Made by a program: the position numbers and the translations under genes. The notes beneath the pieces were generated by a model. The model searched no databases and was not told the origin of the DNA. It saw only the letters and a program-made list of their open reading frames with translations. Below are positions 26,867-36,275 of a DNA stretch of 64,000 bases, one piece after another. Origin of the DNA: Nocardioides sp. cx-173 (GTDB lineage: Bacteria; Actinomycetota; Actinomycetes; Propionibacteriales; Nocardioidaceae). The stretch is taken from positions 62,001 to 126,000 of the forward strand of contig NZ_CP088262.1 in NCBI RefSeq assembly GCF_021117365.1, written 5' to 3'. The first letter of the stretch is position 1, and each line of letters starts with the position of its first letter.

Positions 26867-27832
26867 ATGCGTGCAGCCCAGGTCGTCACCACCACCGGAC
26901 CCAGCGACATCCAGATCCGCGAGGTGCCCGAGCCGACGCCGGGACCCGGCGACGTGCTCATCGAGGTGCACCGGGTCGGGACGTCGTTCCCGGACCTGCT
27001 GCTCAGCCGCGGTGAGTACCAGCTCAAGCCCGAGGTGCCCTTCACCCTCGGTGTCGACGTCGCGGGCACCGTGGTCAGCGGTCCCGGCTTCGAGCCCGGG
27101 CAGCGGGTCGCGGCCGTGGGGCCCTACGGCGGCGCCGGGGAGCGCGCCGTCGTACCGGCGATGTTCACCTTCGGGCTGCCCGACTCGATCACCTTCGACG
27201 AGGGCGCGGCCCTGCCGATGAACTACCTCACCGCCCAGTTCGCCCTAGCCGAGCGGGGTGGCCTCAAGGCCGGGGAGACCGTGCTGGTCCACGGCGCGGC
27301 CGGCGGCGTCGGCACCGCGACCATCCAGGTGGCCAAGGGGTACGGCGCCCGCACCATCGCCGTGGTCAGCACCGAGGAGAAGGCCGAGGTCGCGCGGGCG
27401 GCCGGAGCCGACGAGGCCGTGCTCGTGGCCGGCTTCAAGGACGCCGTTCTCGGGCTGACCGAGGGTCGTGGTGTCGACGTCGTGCTCGATGTCGTCGGCG
27501 GCGACGCGTTCACCGACTCCTTGCGCGTGCTCGCCCCGCTGGGCCGGCTCCTCGTCGTCGGTTTCGCCTCCGGGCAGGGCATCCCCCAGGTCAAGGTCAA
27601 CCGGCTGCTGCTCAACAACGTCGACGTCCGCGGCGTCGGCTGGGGGGCCTACGCGATGGCCCGCCCCGGCTTCATGCAGGACCAGTGGGCCGCGCTGCTG
27701 CCGATGATGGAGAGCGGAGTCGTCAAGCCGCCGGTCGGCAAGGTCTACGACTTCGAGGACTTCGGCCAGGCCTTGGTCGACATGGACGAGCGGCGCACCC
27801 TCGGCAAGGGGGTCGTGCGGGTCCGTGACTGA
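26867..27832 (+). CDS. NADPH:quinone oxidoreductase-like MDR protein
   Basis: 321 residues, zinc-free medium-chain dehydrogenase/reductase. GroES-like domain (EVPEPTPGPGDVLIEVHRVG, FTLGVDVAGTVVSGPG) and Rossmann domain (VLVHGAAGGVGTATIQVAKGYGA, DVVLDVVGGDAF). Reduces quinones or enones with NADPH. A TAGCCT -10 box ends 6 nt before the ATG, indicating a leaderless message. Overlaps the comB homologue by 8 bp, so the two proteins are co-expressed. Confidence 0.9.
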   Translation: MRAAQVVTTTGPSDIQIREVPEPTPGPGDVLIEVHRVGTSFPDLLLSRGEYQLKPEVPFTLGVDVAGTVVSGPGFEPGQRVAAVGPYGGAGERAVVPAMFTFGLPDSITFDEGAALPMNYLTAQFALAERGGLKAGETVLVHGAAGGVGTATIQVAKGYGARTIAVVSTEEKAEVARAAGADEAVLVAGFKDAVLGLTEGRGVDVVLDVVGGDAFTDSLRVLAPLGRLLVVGFASGQGIPQVKVNRLLLNNVDVRGVGWGAYAMARPGFMQDQWAALLPMMESGVVKPPVGKVYDFEDFGQALVDMDERRTLGKGVVRVRD

Positions 27833-28592
27833 TCCCCACGGGCAGCAGGAGCACGCCGTACGGCTCGAGTGGGGGCCCACGGGCGGTACGGCGGTCGCCG
27901 CCGGCGCCGACGTGGCCGTGGTGGTCGACGTGCTGTCGTTCACGACGACCCTGACGGTGGCCGTCGAGCGGGGCATGGCGGTGCATCCCTTCGCCTGGAA
28001 GGACGAGCGCGCCGGCGAGCACGCCGCCGACCTCGGTGCGGTGCTGGCGGTCGGGCGGTTCGAGGAGCCCGCGGCGGGACTCCCGGCCGTCAGCCTCTCG
28101 GCCGTGGCGATGAGTCGGGTCGAGGGGGTCGACCGGATCGTCCTGCCCTCGCCCAACGGCTCCGCGATCTGCGCCGCGCTGGCGGGATCGGGCGTGGCGG
28201 TCGTGGGCGCCTGCCTGCGCAACCGCACCGCCGTCGCGCACTGGCTGGCGCCGCGGGTCGCCGACGGCGCGGTGGTCGCGGTCGTACCGGCCGGGGAGCG
28301 CTGGCCCGACGGGTCCATGCGCCCGGGCGCCGAGGACCTGTGGGGGGCCGGTGCGGTGGTCGACGCGATGGTCCGGCTGGGAGCCACCGGCCTGAGCCTC
28401 GAGGCGACCCACGCCCGCGACGCCTTCCGGGCGGCGCAGGCCACGCTGCGCGACGGGCTGCTCGCCTGCGCGAGCGGCAAGGAGCTCGTCGCCGCCGGCT
28501 TCGCCGAGGACGTCGAGGTCGCGGCCGGTCTGGACGTCAGCGACGTCGTACCGGTGCTGGGCGAGGACGGGGCCTTCCGCGCCGCCCGTTGA
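27825..28592 (+). CDS. comB: ComB-family 2-phosphosulfolactate phosphatase homologue
   Basis: 255 residues. VVVDVLSFTTTLTVAVERG, LPSPNGSAIC and SGVAVVGACLRNRTAVAHWL match the ComB family, which dephosphorylates 2-phosphosulfolactate to sulfolactate in coenzyme M biosynthesis or, in Bacillus, in sulfolactate formation. No other coenzyme M or sulfolactate genes are visible here, so the natural substrate is open. GTG start 27825 overlaps the upstream oxidoreductase stop by 8 bp. The stop is followed by hairpin repeat family B. Confidence 0.85.
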   Translation: MTDPHGQQEHAVRLEWGPTGGTAVAAGADVAVVVDVLSFTTTLTVAVERGMAVHPFAWKDERAGEHAADLGAVLAVGRFEEPAAGLPAVSLSAVAMSRVEGVDRIVLPSPNGSAICAALAGSGVAVVGACLRNRTAVAHWLAPRVADGAVVAVVPAGERWPDGSMRPGAEDLWGAGAVVDAMVRLGATGLSLEATHARDAFRAAQATLRDGLLACASGKELVAAGFAEDVEVAAGLDVSDVVPVLGEDGAFRAAR

Positions 28593-28608
28593 TCGGTCGT
28601 CACAGCCG

Positions 28609-28694
28609 TCACACGGCGGGTGTGAACCTGGTGCTTGTGGTGCGAAGCTTCATGCGGGAGCCGTGAGATTCACCGGGCACCCGGTGAATCTCAC
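28609..28694. repeat. Hairpin repeat family B, copy 1
   Basis: Two hairpins: a weak TCACAC/GTGTGA (28609-28625) and a perfect 15-bp stem GTGAGATTCACCGGG/CCCGGTGAATCTCAC around CA (28663-28694). Aligns end to end with the double hairpin at 38606-38700, including the linker (GGTGCGAAGCTTCATGC here against GGTACGCAACTGCATGC there). Confidence 0.82.
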
Positions 28695-28736
28695 GCAGTG
28701 GCGGCCCCCCTTCCGCGCGCCGGATACTGTCGGGGG

Positions 28737-30674
28737 GTGAGCACCCTCGACGACGCCAGGGACGGCATGAACCTCGACATCCGTCCGCAGGACGACCTCT
28801 TCGGCCACGTGAACGGCCGCTGGCTGGACGAGGTCGAGATCCCCTCGGACCGCTCGAGCTGGGGGCCGTTCGTCCAGCTCGCCGACGCCGCGGAGGAGCA
28901 CGTCCGCACGATCATCGAGGACCTCGCCGCCGGTGAGCCGCGCGACGACGACGCGCGCAAGATCGGCGACCTGTTCGCCTCGTTCATGGACACCGCGGCG
29001 ATCGACAAGCTCGGCACCCGCCCGCTGCGCCCGCTGGTCGAGGCCGTCGGCGCGCTGCGCGACGTGCGCGACCTGGCGGCGTTCCTGGGTGAGTTCGAGC
29101 GGGTCGGCGGTCATGGCGTGTTCGGCTCCTACGTCGACACCGACGACCGCCAGTCCGACCGCTACCTCTTCCACCTGGCCCAGGGCGGGCTCGGCCTGCC
29201 CGACGAGTCCTACTACCGCGACGAGAAGTTCGCCGAGCAGCGCGAGGCCTACGTCGCCTACCTCACCCGGCTGCTCGCCCTCGGCCGCCACGAGGACGCC
29301 CCTGCCGCCGCGGCCACGATCCTGGAGCTGGACACCCGACTCGCCGCCGGGCACTGGGAGCGCGCCGAGACCCGCGACGTGCAGAAGACCTACAACCTGA
29401 TGACGGCCGCGGAGCTCAAGGAGCTGTGTCCGGCCTTCGACTGGGACGCCTACGTCACCAACCTGGGCGGCAGCGACGAGACGATCGCCGAGGTGTGCGT
29501 GCGGCAGCCGTCGTACTTCGCCCACCTCTCCACCGTGCTCGACGAGGTGCCGCTCGCGGACTGGAAGGCCTGGCTGCTGGCGCACGTGCTGCGCTCGGCG
29601 GCGCCGTACCTCACCGACGACTTCGTCGAGACCAACTTCGACTTCTACGGCCGCACCCTCAGCGGCACCCCCGAGCTGCGGGCGCGCTGGAAGCGGGGCG
29701 TGGCGCTGGTCGAGGGTGCGCTCGGCGAGGCCGTCGGCAAGGAGTACGTCGCCCGCCACTTCCCGCCGCGGTCCAAGGAGCTGATGGACGATCTGGTCGC
29801 GAACCTGCTCGCGGCCTACCGCGAGTCGATCGCCGCGCTGGACTGGATGACCGAGGAGACCAAGCAGCGCGCCTACGAGAAGCTCGACACCTTCCGCCCC
29901 AAGATCGGCTACCCCGAGAAGTTCCGCGACTACTCCGCGCTGCGGATCAGCGCCACCGACCTGCTCGGCAACGTCGCGGCCGCCTCGGCGTTCGAGACCG
30001 ACCGCCAGCTGGCCAAGATCGGCTCGCCGGTCGACCCGGACGAGTGGTTCATGCTGCCGCAGACCGTCAACGCCTACTACAACCCGGGCACCAACGAGAT
30101 CTGCTTCCCCGCCGGCATCCTGCAGAAGCCGTTCTTCTCCCCGGAGGCCCACCCGGCCGAGAACTACGGCGGCATCGGCGCGGTCATCGGCCACGAGATC
30201 GGCCACGGCTTCGACGACCAGGGGGCGCAGTACGACGGCGCCGGCAACCTCAACGACTGGTGGACCGCGGACGACAAGGCCGCCTTCGAGGTGAAGTCGA
30301 AGGCGCTCATCGCCCAGTACGACGGCCTCGAGCCGCGCGACCTGCCGGGGGAGAAGGTCAACGGCGCGCTGACGGTCGGTGAGAACATCGGCGACCTCGG
30401 CGGCCTGACCATCGCCCACAAGGCGTTCGTGATCTCGCAGGGCGGGTCGGCCTCCGAGGACGACCGGCGCCGGCTGTTCCTCAACTGGGCCTACGTGTGG
30501 CGCACCAAGCGTCGCGAGGAGCTGGCGCGCCAGTACCTCACCGTCGACCCGCACAGCCCGCCGGAGTTCCGCGCCAACATCGCGCGCAACCTCGAGGAGT
30601 TCCACGAGGTCTTCGGCACCGTCGCGGGCGACGGCATGTGGCTGGACCCCGCGGAGCGCGTGCGGATCTGGTGA
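28737..30674 (+). CDS. M13-family zinc metallopeptidase (PepO/neprilysin-like)
   Basis: About 645 residues. Intracellular-looking (no signal peptide) oligopeptidase. N-terminal peptidase_M13_N domain (PQDDLFGHVNGRWLDEVEIP), catalytic motif VIGHEIGHGFDDQGAQYD (HExxH with His ligands), downstream ENIGDLGGLTIA (third zinc ligand Glu and the catalytic Asp) and the NAYYNPGTNEICFPAGIL substrate-binding segment. Start GTG 28737; the -10-like GATACT ends 8 nt upstream. Length and motifs are complete, so it should be active on short peptides. Confidence 0.94.
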   Translation: MSTLDDARDGMNLDIRPQDDLFGHVNGRWLDEVEIPSDRSSWGPFVQLADAAEEHVRTIIEDLAAGEPRDDDARKIGDLFASFMDTAAIDKLGTRPLRPLVEAVGALRDVRDLAAFLGEFERVGGHGVFGSYVDTDDRQSDRYLFHLAQGGLGLPDESYYRDEKFAEQREAYVAYLTRLLALGRHEDAPAAAATILELDTRLAAGHWERAETRDVQKTYNLMTAAELKELCPAFDWDAYVTNLGGSDETIAEVCVRQPSYFAHLSTVLDEVPLADWKAWLLAHVLRSAAPYLTDDFVETNFDFYGRTLSGTPELRARWKRGVALVEGALGEAVGKEYVARHFPPRSKELMDDLVANLLAAYRESIAALDWMTEETKQRAYEKLDTFRPKIGYPEKFRDYSALRISATDLLGNVAAASAFETDRQLAKIGSPVDPDEWFMLPQTVNAYYNPGTNEICFPAGILQKPFFSPEAHPAENYGGIGAVIGHEIGHGFDDQGAQYDGAGNLNDWWTADDKAAFEVKSKALIAQYDGLEPRDLPGEKVNGALTVGENIGDLGGLTIAHKAFVISQGGSASEDDRRRLFLNWAYVWRTKRREELARQYLTVDPHSPPEFRANIARNLEEFHEVFGTVAGDGMWLDPAERVRIW

Positions 30675-30741
30675 TCGCGGGTCGCGTGAGCGTTCCGGCG
30701 TTCTCGTGCGCCGGCCCCCGAGGGTGCGGGATGCTCGCGCG

Positions 30742-31143
30742 ATGTCGTTCCTCCGTCTGCTGACCGCGGTCCTCGCCAGGACCGCGGTCCTCACCCTCGG
30801 CTACGTGGCCTTCGCCGAGGTCCTGTCCCACAGCGACAGCACCGACGCGCTGGGGGCGGGCCTGCTGTTCTTCCTGCTCGTGCTGGTCCTGGTGCTGGTC
30901 TGGTCCGCGTACGACGGGCTGCGGCGCGGCGTGGGCGCGGCCCTGCTGACCTGGGCGCTCACGGCCGCCGCTAGCGGCGCTAGCCTGGTCGCGGCCTACG
31001 TGCTGCGCGAGTCCGGCGACCTGGGTGCCGAGCTGCGCGACAGCTGGCTCTTCTTCGCGCTCCTGGTCGCGGTCCCGGCTGTGCCCGGCGCTGCCGTGGG
31101 CGCGGTGGTGCGCCGTGCGCGCCGACACCGGGCCACCGCCTGA
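30742..31143 (+). CDS. Small integral membrane protein, unknown function
   Basis: About 133 residues with four predicted helices (LLTAVLARTAVLTLGYVAFA, GLLFFLLVLVLVLVWSAY, LLTWALTAAASGASLVAAYV, LFFALLVAVPAVPGAAVGAV) and a basic tail. No motif recognised. ATG 30742 is used; an ATG 36 bp upstream is possible. Followed by a hairpin likely to end the transcript. Confidence 0.7.
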   Translation: MSFLRLLTAVLARTAVLTLGYVAFAEVLSHSDSTDALGAGLLFFLLVLVLVLVWSAYDGLRRGVGAALLTWALTAAASGASLVAAYVLRESGDLGAELRDSWLFFALLVAVPAVPGAAVGAVVRRARRHRATA

Positions 31144-31151
31144 GCCAGGGC

Positions 31152-31172
31152 TGCCGCGACCCTGTCGCGGCA
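31152..31172 (+). terminator. Hairpin between membrane-protein gene and metF
   Basis: Perfect 9-bp stem TGCCGCGAC/GTCGCGGCA around CCT, 8 bp after the preceding stop codon. A -10-like TACACT (31187-31192) for the next gene follows, so this marks the boundary between two transcription units. Confidence 0.65.
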
Positions 31173-31202
31173 CCCGCACCCGGCGCTACACTCGGAGCCT
31201 CT

Positions 31203-31238
31203 GATGCGCATCACGAAATGAGTTGCACCATGCGCAAC
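31203..31238. promoter_or_regulatory. Putative IclR operators at metF (two tandem sites)
   Basis: Site 1 GATGCGCATCACGAAAT (31203-31219, degenerate) and site 2 GTTGCACCATGCGCAAC (31222-31238) fit GTTGCG-N5-CGCAAC with start-to-start spacing of 19 bp. They lie just downstream of a TACACT -10 (expected transcription start about 31199) and overlap the start codon, a position suited to repression. Confidence 0.7.
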
Positions 31239-32081
31239 AAACGCTCACGTGACACGGTCGTTCGGCTGCTGGAGAACGCCCGCTACGAGGTGCTGCCGAC
31301 GTCGAGCACCGAGGACAAGGTGCTCGAGCACGTCCCCCTCGACCGCGTGGTCACGGTCACCGCGTCGCCGAGCAAGGGGCTGGAGGCCACGCTCGACCTG
31401 GCCGAGCGGCTGACCGGGCGGGGGTACGCCGTCGTACCCCACCTCGCGGCGCGCATGGTCACCGGCCGCACCGAGCTGGCCGAGATCTGCGAGCGGCTCA
31501 CCGGCCAGGGGATCTCCCGGGTGTTCGTGCCGGGCGGCGACGCTGAGCCGGCCGGCGACTACCACGACGCGGTGGGGCTGCTCGAGGACCTGAGCGCCCT
31601 CGGCCGCCCGTTCGCGCAGGTCGGCATCACCGGCTACCCGGAGTCGCACCCGACCATCGCCGACGACCTGACCATCCAGGCCATGTGGGACAAGCGCCGC
31701 CACGCCACCCACGTCGTCAGCAACCTGACCTTCGACCCCGGGGTGATCCGGGGCTGGGTCGGGCGGATGCGCGCGCGCGGCATCACGATGCCGCTGCTGC
31801 TGGGCATCCCGGGGCCGGTCGAGCGCACCAAGCTGCTCGCCATGGCGACCCGGATCGGCGTCGGGGAGTCCACGCGGTTCCTCGCCAAGCACAAGGGCAC
31901 GTTCGCGCGCCTCGCCGCCCCTGGCGGCTTCACCGGCGAGCGCTTCCTCGAGCAGTGCGCCCCCGCCCTCGCCCCGCCCGAGGCAATCGTCGAGGGCCTG
32001 CACGTCTTCACCTTCAACCAGATCGCCGAGACCGAGGCCTGGCGCCAGACCCTCCTCGACCGTCTGCGGGTGGGGGTATAG
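31230..32081 (+). CDS. metF: Methylenetetrahydrofolate reductase-like protein
   Basis: About 283 residues, TIM-barrel MTHFR family: VTVTASPSKGLEATLDLAERLTGRG, VPHLAARMV, RVFVPGGDAEPAGDYHDAVGLLEDL, VGITGYPESHP and FNQIAETEAWRQ. It interconverts methylene- and methyl-tetrahydrofolate. This divergent clade often sits with corrinoid/betaine methyltransferases, where it would oxidise methyl-THF during demethylation (inference). Start ATG 31230 (MRNKRSRDT) is preferred; ATG 31218 is also in frame. It faces the corrinoid operon tail-to-tail and carries the same operator type as purU, betB and the dimethylglycine dehydrogenase gene. Confidence 0.8.
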   Translation: MRNKRSRDTVVRLLENARYEVLPTSSTEDKVLEHVPLDRVVTVTASPSKGLEATLDLAERLTGRGYAVVPHLAARMVTGRTELAEICERLTGQGISRVFVPGGDAEPAGDYHDAVGLLEDLSALGRPFAQVGITGYPESHPTIADDLTIQAMWDKRRHATHVVSNLTFDPGVIRGWVGRMRARGITMPLLLGIPGPVERTKLLAMATRIGVGESTRFLAKHKGTFARLAAPGGFTGERFLEQCAPALAPPEAIVEGLHVFTFNQIAETEAWRQTLLDRLRVGV

Positions 32082-32097
32082 GCCCGGTCCGCTGGGG

Positions 32098-32155
32098 TAG
32101 TCCCTAACGAATGTGCGACTTTCGGCCCGAAATCTCGCAGATTCGTTAGGGACTA
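32098..32155. repeat. Hairpin repeat family C, copy 1
   Basis: Perfect 15-bp outer arms TAGTCCCTAACGAAT (32098-32112) and ATTCGTTAGGGACTA (32141-32155), with inner pairs TGCGA/TCGCA and TTTCGG/CCGAAA. It lies between convergent metF and the DUF1638 gene and contains the TAA stop of the latter. A related copy is at 59283-59340. Confidence 0.88.
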
Positions 32156-32754
32156 TCCGGACCGACGACATCCGCCAGCGCGCGCTCCAGGCCGGAGTCG
32201 CCGGTGGCGAGGACGGTGAGGGGGAGGCCGAGCTGGGTCGCGGCCTGGTGGGCGAGGGCCCGGAGCTCGGGGTCGTCGGGGTGCTGGGCGAGCCAGACGG
32301 CCCGCGTGTAGTGGCCGAAGTAGGTGTCGCGCAGGTCGGGGTGGCGGTCCAGGCCGAGCTCCTGCAGGACCGTCCGCGCGAACGAGCGCACCAGGAAGTC
32401 CGTCAGCAGGTACGTCCCCGGCTGGTCGGCGAAGAGGCGCTCCACCCGCGACGGACCGGCGTACAGGTCGTAGCAGTGCAGCCCCGGCAGCCGCTCCAGC
32501 CCCTCGTCGGCACAGACCGCGTCGAGCGCGCCGTAGGTGCCGCAGTCGGCGTACCCCACCACCACCCGCTCGTACGCCGGTCGCAGCCGGGCGGCCAGGG
32601 CGCGGACCTCCCCGGCGATGAGCTGCGGCTGGTTGTGCAGCAGCGGCGGCAGCGGGTGCACGTCCACCGGCCAGCCGCGGCGGGCCACGATCGCGGCCGC
32701 GGGCTGGGCGATCGCTCCGCAGGCGATGACGGCGATGTCAGCCCTTCGAGACAC
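32146..32754 (-). CDS. DUF1638-family protein of the corrinoid operon
   Basis: About 202 residues. Conserved-looking segments IAVIACGAIAQP, VVVGYADCGTYGALDAVC and LHCYDLYAG, plus TYLLTDFLVRSF, match DUF1638, a family repeatedly encoded beside MttB-type methyltransferases and their corrinoid proteins. The Cys/His residues (ACG, DCGTYG, HCYD) could bind a metal or the corrinoid, but no activity is established. Start GTG 32754, 16 bp after the ASKHA stop; the reading to 32838 would overlap that gene by 68 bp. Last gene of the iclR-mtgC-mtgA-ASKHA operon. Confidence 0.82.
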   Translation of the reverse strand: MSRRADIAVIACGAIAQPAAAIVARRGWPVDVHPLPPLLHNQPQLIAGEVRALAARLRPAYERVVVGYADCGTYGALDAVCADEGLERLPGLHCYDLYAGPSRVERLFADQPGTYLLTDFLVRSFARTVLQELGLDRHPDLRDTYFGHYTRAVWLAQHPDDPELRALAHQAATQLGLPLTVLATGDSGLERALADVVGPDSP

Positions 32755-32770
32755 CTCGTCCCTCGGCTCC

Positions 32771-34726
32771 TCAGGAACCAAACGAGAGCTGCTCGACGAA
32801 CTTGTCGTTGAAGTCGGGGCGGTCGCTGAGCTCGACATAGGTCACCTCCTCGAGCAGCGCGGCGGCGCCGGCGCGCTCGCGCACCGACAGCAACGCCATC
32901 TTGGCACCCTCGCCGGCGACGTTGCCGGCAGCGACGATGCGCAACACCGGCAGCTTCGGCACCAGCCCGATGCGTACGGCGGAAGCGGGCGACAGGTAGC
33001 TGCCGAAGGAGCCGGCGAGCAGCACCTGCTGGACGTCGCGGTGCTCCAGGCCGAGCTGCTCGAGCAGCAGCGTCCAGCCGGTGGAGATCGCGGCCTTCGC
33101 GAACTGCAGCTCGCGCACGTCGCGCTGGGAGAGGTAGACGCACTCGGCGGGCACCGTGTCGGGCGCGGGCCGGTGCAGCACGAAGACCCGCTCCTCGCCG
33201 ATCTTGGTCAGCCGGTCGGCCAGGGTCGGCGCGATCCCCGGGGCGTCCGCGTCCGGCACGAAGCGCCCCGACGCGTCGAGCAGGCCGACGCGCACGAGCT
33301 CGGCCACGGCGTCGACGAGGCCGGACCCGCACAGGCCGCGCGGCTCGACGTCCCCGATGACGCCCAGCTCGACGTCCTCGCCCAGCCGGACGACCTCGAT
33401 CGCGCCGTCGGCCGCGCGCATGCCGCAGCGGATGGCGCCGCCCTCGAACGCCGGGCCGGCCGGCGCCGCGGTCGACAGGATGGTGTCGCCGTCGCTGAGC
33501 ACGATCTCGCAGTTGGTGCCGACGTCGATGAACAGCCGGGTGCGCTTGTCGCGGTCCATGCCGGTGGCCAGCATCCCGGCGACGATGTCGCCGCCGACGT
33601 AGGCACCGAGGGCCGGGAAGAAGAACGCGCGCGCCCGGGGGTGCAGGGTCAGGCCGATCTCGGACGCGGCGACCGTCGGCGGCTGGGTGGTGGACATGAC
33701 GAACGGCGCGACCCCGAGCGGCTCGGGGTCGATTCCGAGCACCAGCGCGGTCATGGTGGCGTTGCCGGCGACCGCGACCTCGTAGACCTGACTCGGCTCC
33801 ACGCCGCCCTCACGGCACACCTGGTCGGCGAGCTCCGACAGCGTCGCGCCGGCGGCCTCCTGGAGCCTCCCGAGCGCGTCGGGGTCCATCATCGTCGCGC
33901 TGATCCGGGTGATGACGTCCCCGCCGAACGGCTGCTGCCGGTTGAGCATGGAGGCCACCGCGACCGGCGTGCCGGTGCTGACGTCCAGCAGCGTCGCGAC
34001 GACCGTCGTGGTGCCGAGGTCGAAGGCGATCGCGTAGCGGGCGGCGGTCGTGTCGCCGGCCTCGACGTCGATCAGCGCCTCGTCGACGATCACCGCGGTG
34101 ACCTTGAAGTCGGCCTCGCGGAGCACGCTCGAGAGCCGTCGCAGGACGTGCAGGTCGGCGGTGAGCTCCAGGTCGTCGATGGCGTCGGTGAGCCGGGCCA
34201 GGTCGGTGCGCTGGTCGGACAGGGTGGCCTCGTCGAGCTCGACGTAGCGCTTCTGCAGCGCGGGGCGGAGGATCACCTGGCGCCCGACGCCGACCGTCGC
34301 GGCCTTCGGCCGGGTGGTGAGCGGGGGGACCTCGACGGCGAGCGAGCGCGTCGCCTGGACCAGGCAGGCCAGTCGCCAGCCCTCCTCGAGCTGGTCGGGC
34401 GAGAAGGTGCGCTCGTCGTACCGGGTCACCGGGACGTCCCCGCCGCCCACCCGGACCCGGCACTTGTGGCAGGTGCCGTGCCCGCCGCAGGTCGAGTCGA
34501 TGGCGATGCCGTTCCAGGACGCCGAGTCGAAGACGGTCACCCCCGGGGGGACCCGGACCCCGCGCTGCGTGGGCGCGACGTCGGCCCCCGTGTCGGTCGA
34601 GGAGTGGATCGTGAACGACAGGTCCACCCGGCCCGTGCCGTCGTGGGCGGCGGCGGGGGCGCCCGGGGCGGCGACGAGGCCCTCGCGGCCCAGCGCGCCC
34701 AGCTCGACCTCGGAGGGCTCCGTCAC
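32771..34726 (-). CDS. Corrinoid activation protein: 2Fe-2S plus ASKHA ATPase (RACo/RamA-type)
   Basis: About 651 residues. The N-terminal plant-type ferredoxin domain has Cys at about 80, 86, 89 and 121 (STCGGHGTCHKC, RLACLVQ), i.e. CX5CX2C...C as in RACo. A linker domain follows, then an ASKHA ATPase domain (AIAFDLGTTTVVATLLD, VAGNATMTALVLG, FIDVGTNCEIVLSDG, GLCGSGLVDAVAEL, VLLAGSFGSYL). Family members use ATP to drive reductive recovery of oxidised Co(II) corrinoid proteins to active Co(I). GTG start 34726 overlaps the mtgA stop (GTGA). Essential partner for a cobalamin methyltransferase working in air. Confidence 0.9.
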   Translation of the reverse strand: MTEPSEVELGALGREGLVAAPGAPAAAHDGTGRVDLSFTIHSSTDTGADVAPTQRGVRVPPGVTVFDSASWNGIAIDSTCGGHGTCHKCRVRVGGGDVPVTRYDERTFSPDQLEEGWRLACLVQATRSLAVEVPPLTTRPKAATVGVGRQVILRPALQKRYVELDEATLSDQRTDLARLTDAIDDLELTADLHVLRRLSSVLREADFKVTAVIVDEALIDVEAGDTTAARYAIAFDLGTTTVVATLLDVSTGTPVAVASMLNRQQPFGGDVITRISATMMDPDALGRLQEAAGATLSELADQVCREGGVEPSQVYEVAVAGNATMTALVLGIDPEPLGVAPFVMSTTQPPTVAASEIGLTLHPRARAFFFPALGAYVGGDIVAGMLATGMDRDKRTRLFIDVGTNCEIVLSDGDTILSTAAPAGPAFEGGAIRCGMRAADGAIEVVRLGEDVELGVIGDVEPRGLCGSGLVDAVAELVRVGLLDASGRFVPDADAPGIAPTLADRLTKIGEERVFVLHRPAPDTVPAECVYLSQRDVRELQFAKAAISTGWTLLLEQLGLEHRDVQQVLLAGSFGSYLSPASAVRIGLVPKLPVLRIVAAGNVAGEGAKMALLSVRERAGAAALLEEVTYVELSDRPDFNDKFVEQLSFGS

Positions 34727-35603
34727 GTCGCCTGCGCCGCCTGCGCGGCCTGGCGCGCCCGGTGGGCCGCGATCCAGGCCATCCCCCACTCGTCGTGGTC
34801 GAGGAAGACGTCGGCGGCCTTGACCGCCTCGACGATCTGCGGCGTGCGCGTGTCCATGATGGCGCTGGTGAGGCCCGCGGTCATCGCCATCGGCAACCAG
34901 GCGGCCCCCAGCGTGTGCCGCGCCGGCATCCCGAAGGAGGTGTTGGACGCCCCGCAGGTCATGTTGACCCCGAACTCGTCGCGGATCCGCCGCATCGTCT
35001 CCAGCGTCACCAGCGACGTGGTGGTGTCGGCCCCGATCGGCATGGCCAGCGGGTCGATCACGATGTCGGCGGCGGCGATGCCGTACTCGGTCGTCGCCAC
35101 CTCGATGATCTTGCGGGTCAGCAGGATCCGCTTCTCGGTGTCCATCGGGATCTCGTCGGAGTCGTTGGGCAGGGCGATGACCGCGGCGTCGTACTTCTTG
35201 ACCAGCGGCAGGATCTGCTCCATCCGCTCGTCCTCGGCGGTGATCGAGTTGACCAGGGCCCGACCCTGGTACGCCGCCAGCCCGGCCTCGAGCGCCTCGA
35301 CGACCGAGGAGTCGATGCAGATGGGCTTGTCGGTCAGCCCCTGCACCAGCGTGATCGCGCGGGCCAGCAGGTCCGCCTCGTCGGTCAGCGGCACGCCCAT
35401 GTTGACGTCGAGGACGTCGGCGCCGCCCTCGACCTGCGCCTTGACGTCGCGCTCGATGGCCGAGAGGTCGCCGGCGCGCAGCTGCTCCTGGAAGATCCGG
35501 CGTCCGGTGGGGTTGATCCGCTCGCCGATGAGGGTGAACCGGCGCCCGTGGCCGAGCACCACCTCCGCGCCGGCGCCGCGCAGGACGGTCTCGTGGGTGC
35601 GGG

Positions 35604-35607
<4 letters not shown>
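34723..35607 (-). CDS. mtgA: Methylcorrinoid:tetrahydrofolate methyltransferase (MtgA-like, pterin-binding)
   Basis: 294 residues, pterin-binding TIM barrel: LIGERINPTGRRIFQEQL, GADVLDVNMGVPL, PICIDSSVVEALEAGLAAY, ALVNSITAEDERM, IVIDPLAMPIGAD and MTCGASNTSFGMPAR. This is the MeTr/AcsE-MtgA pattern rather than dihydropteroate synthase. It would move the methyl group from the corrinoid protein to THF. ATG 35607 overlaps the mtgC stop (ATGA). The symbol is given by analogy to the Desulfitobacterium betaine system. Confidence 0.87.
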
Positions 35608-36271
<664 letters not shown>

Positions 36272-36275
<4 letters not shown>

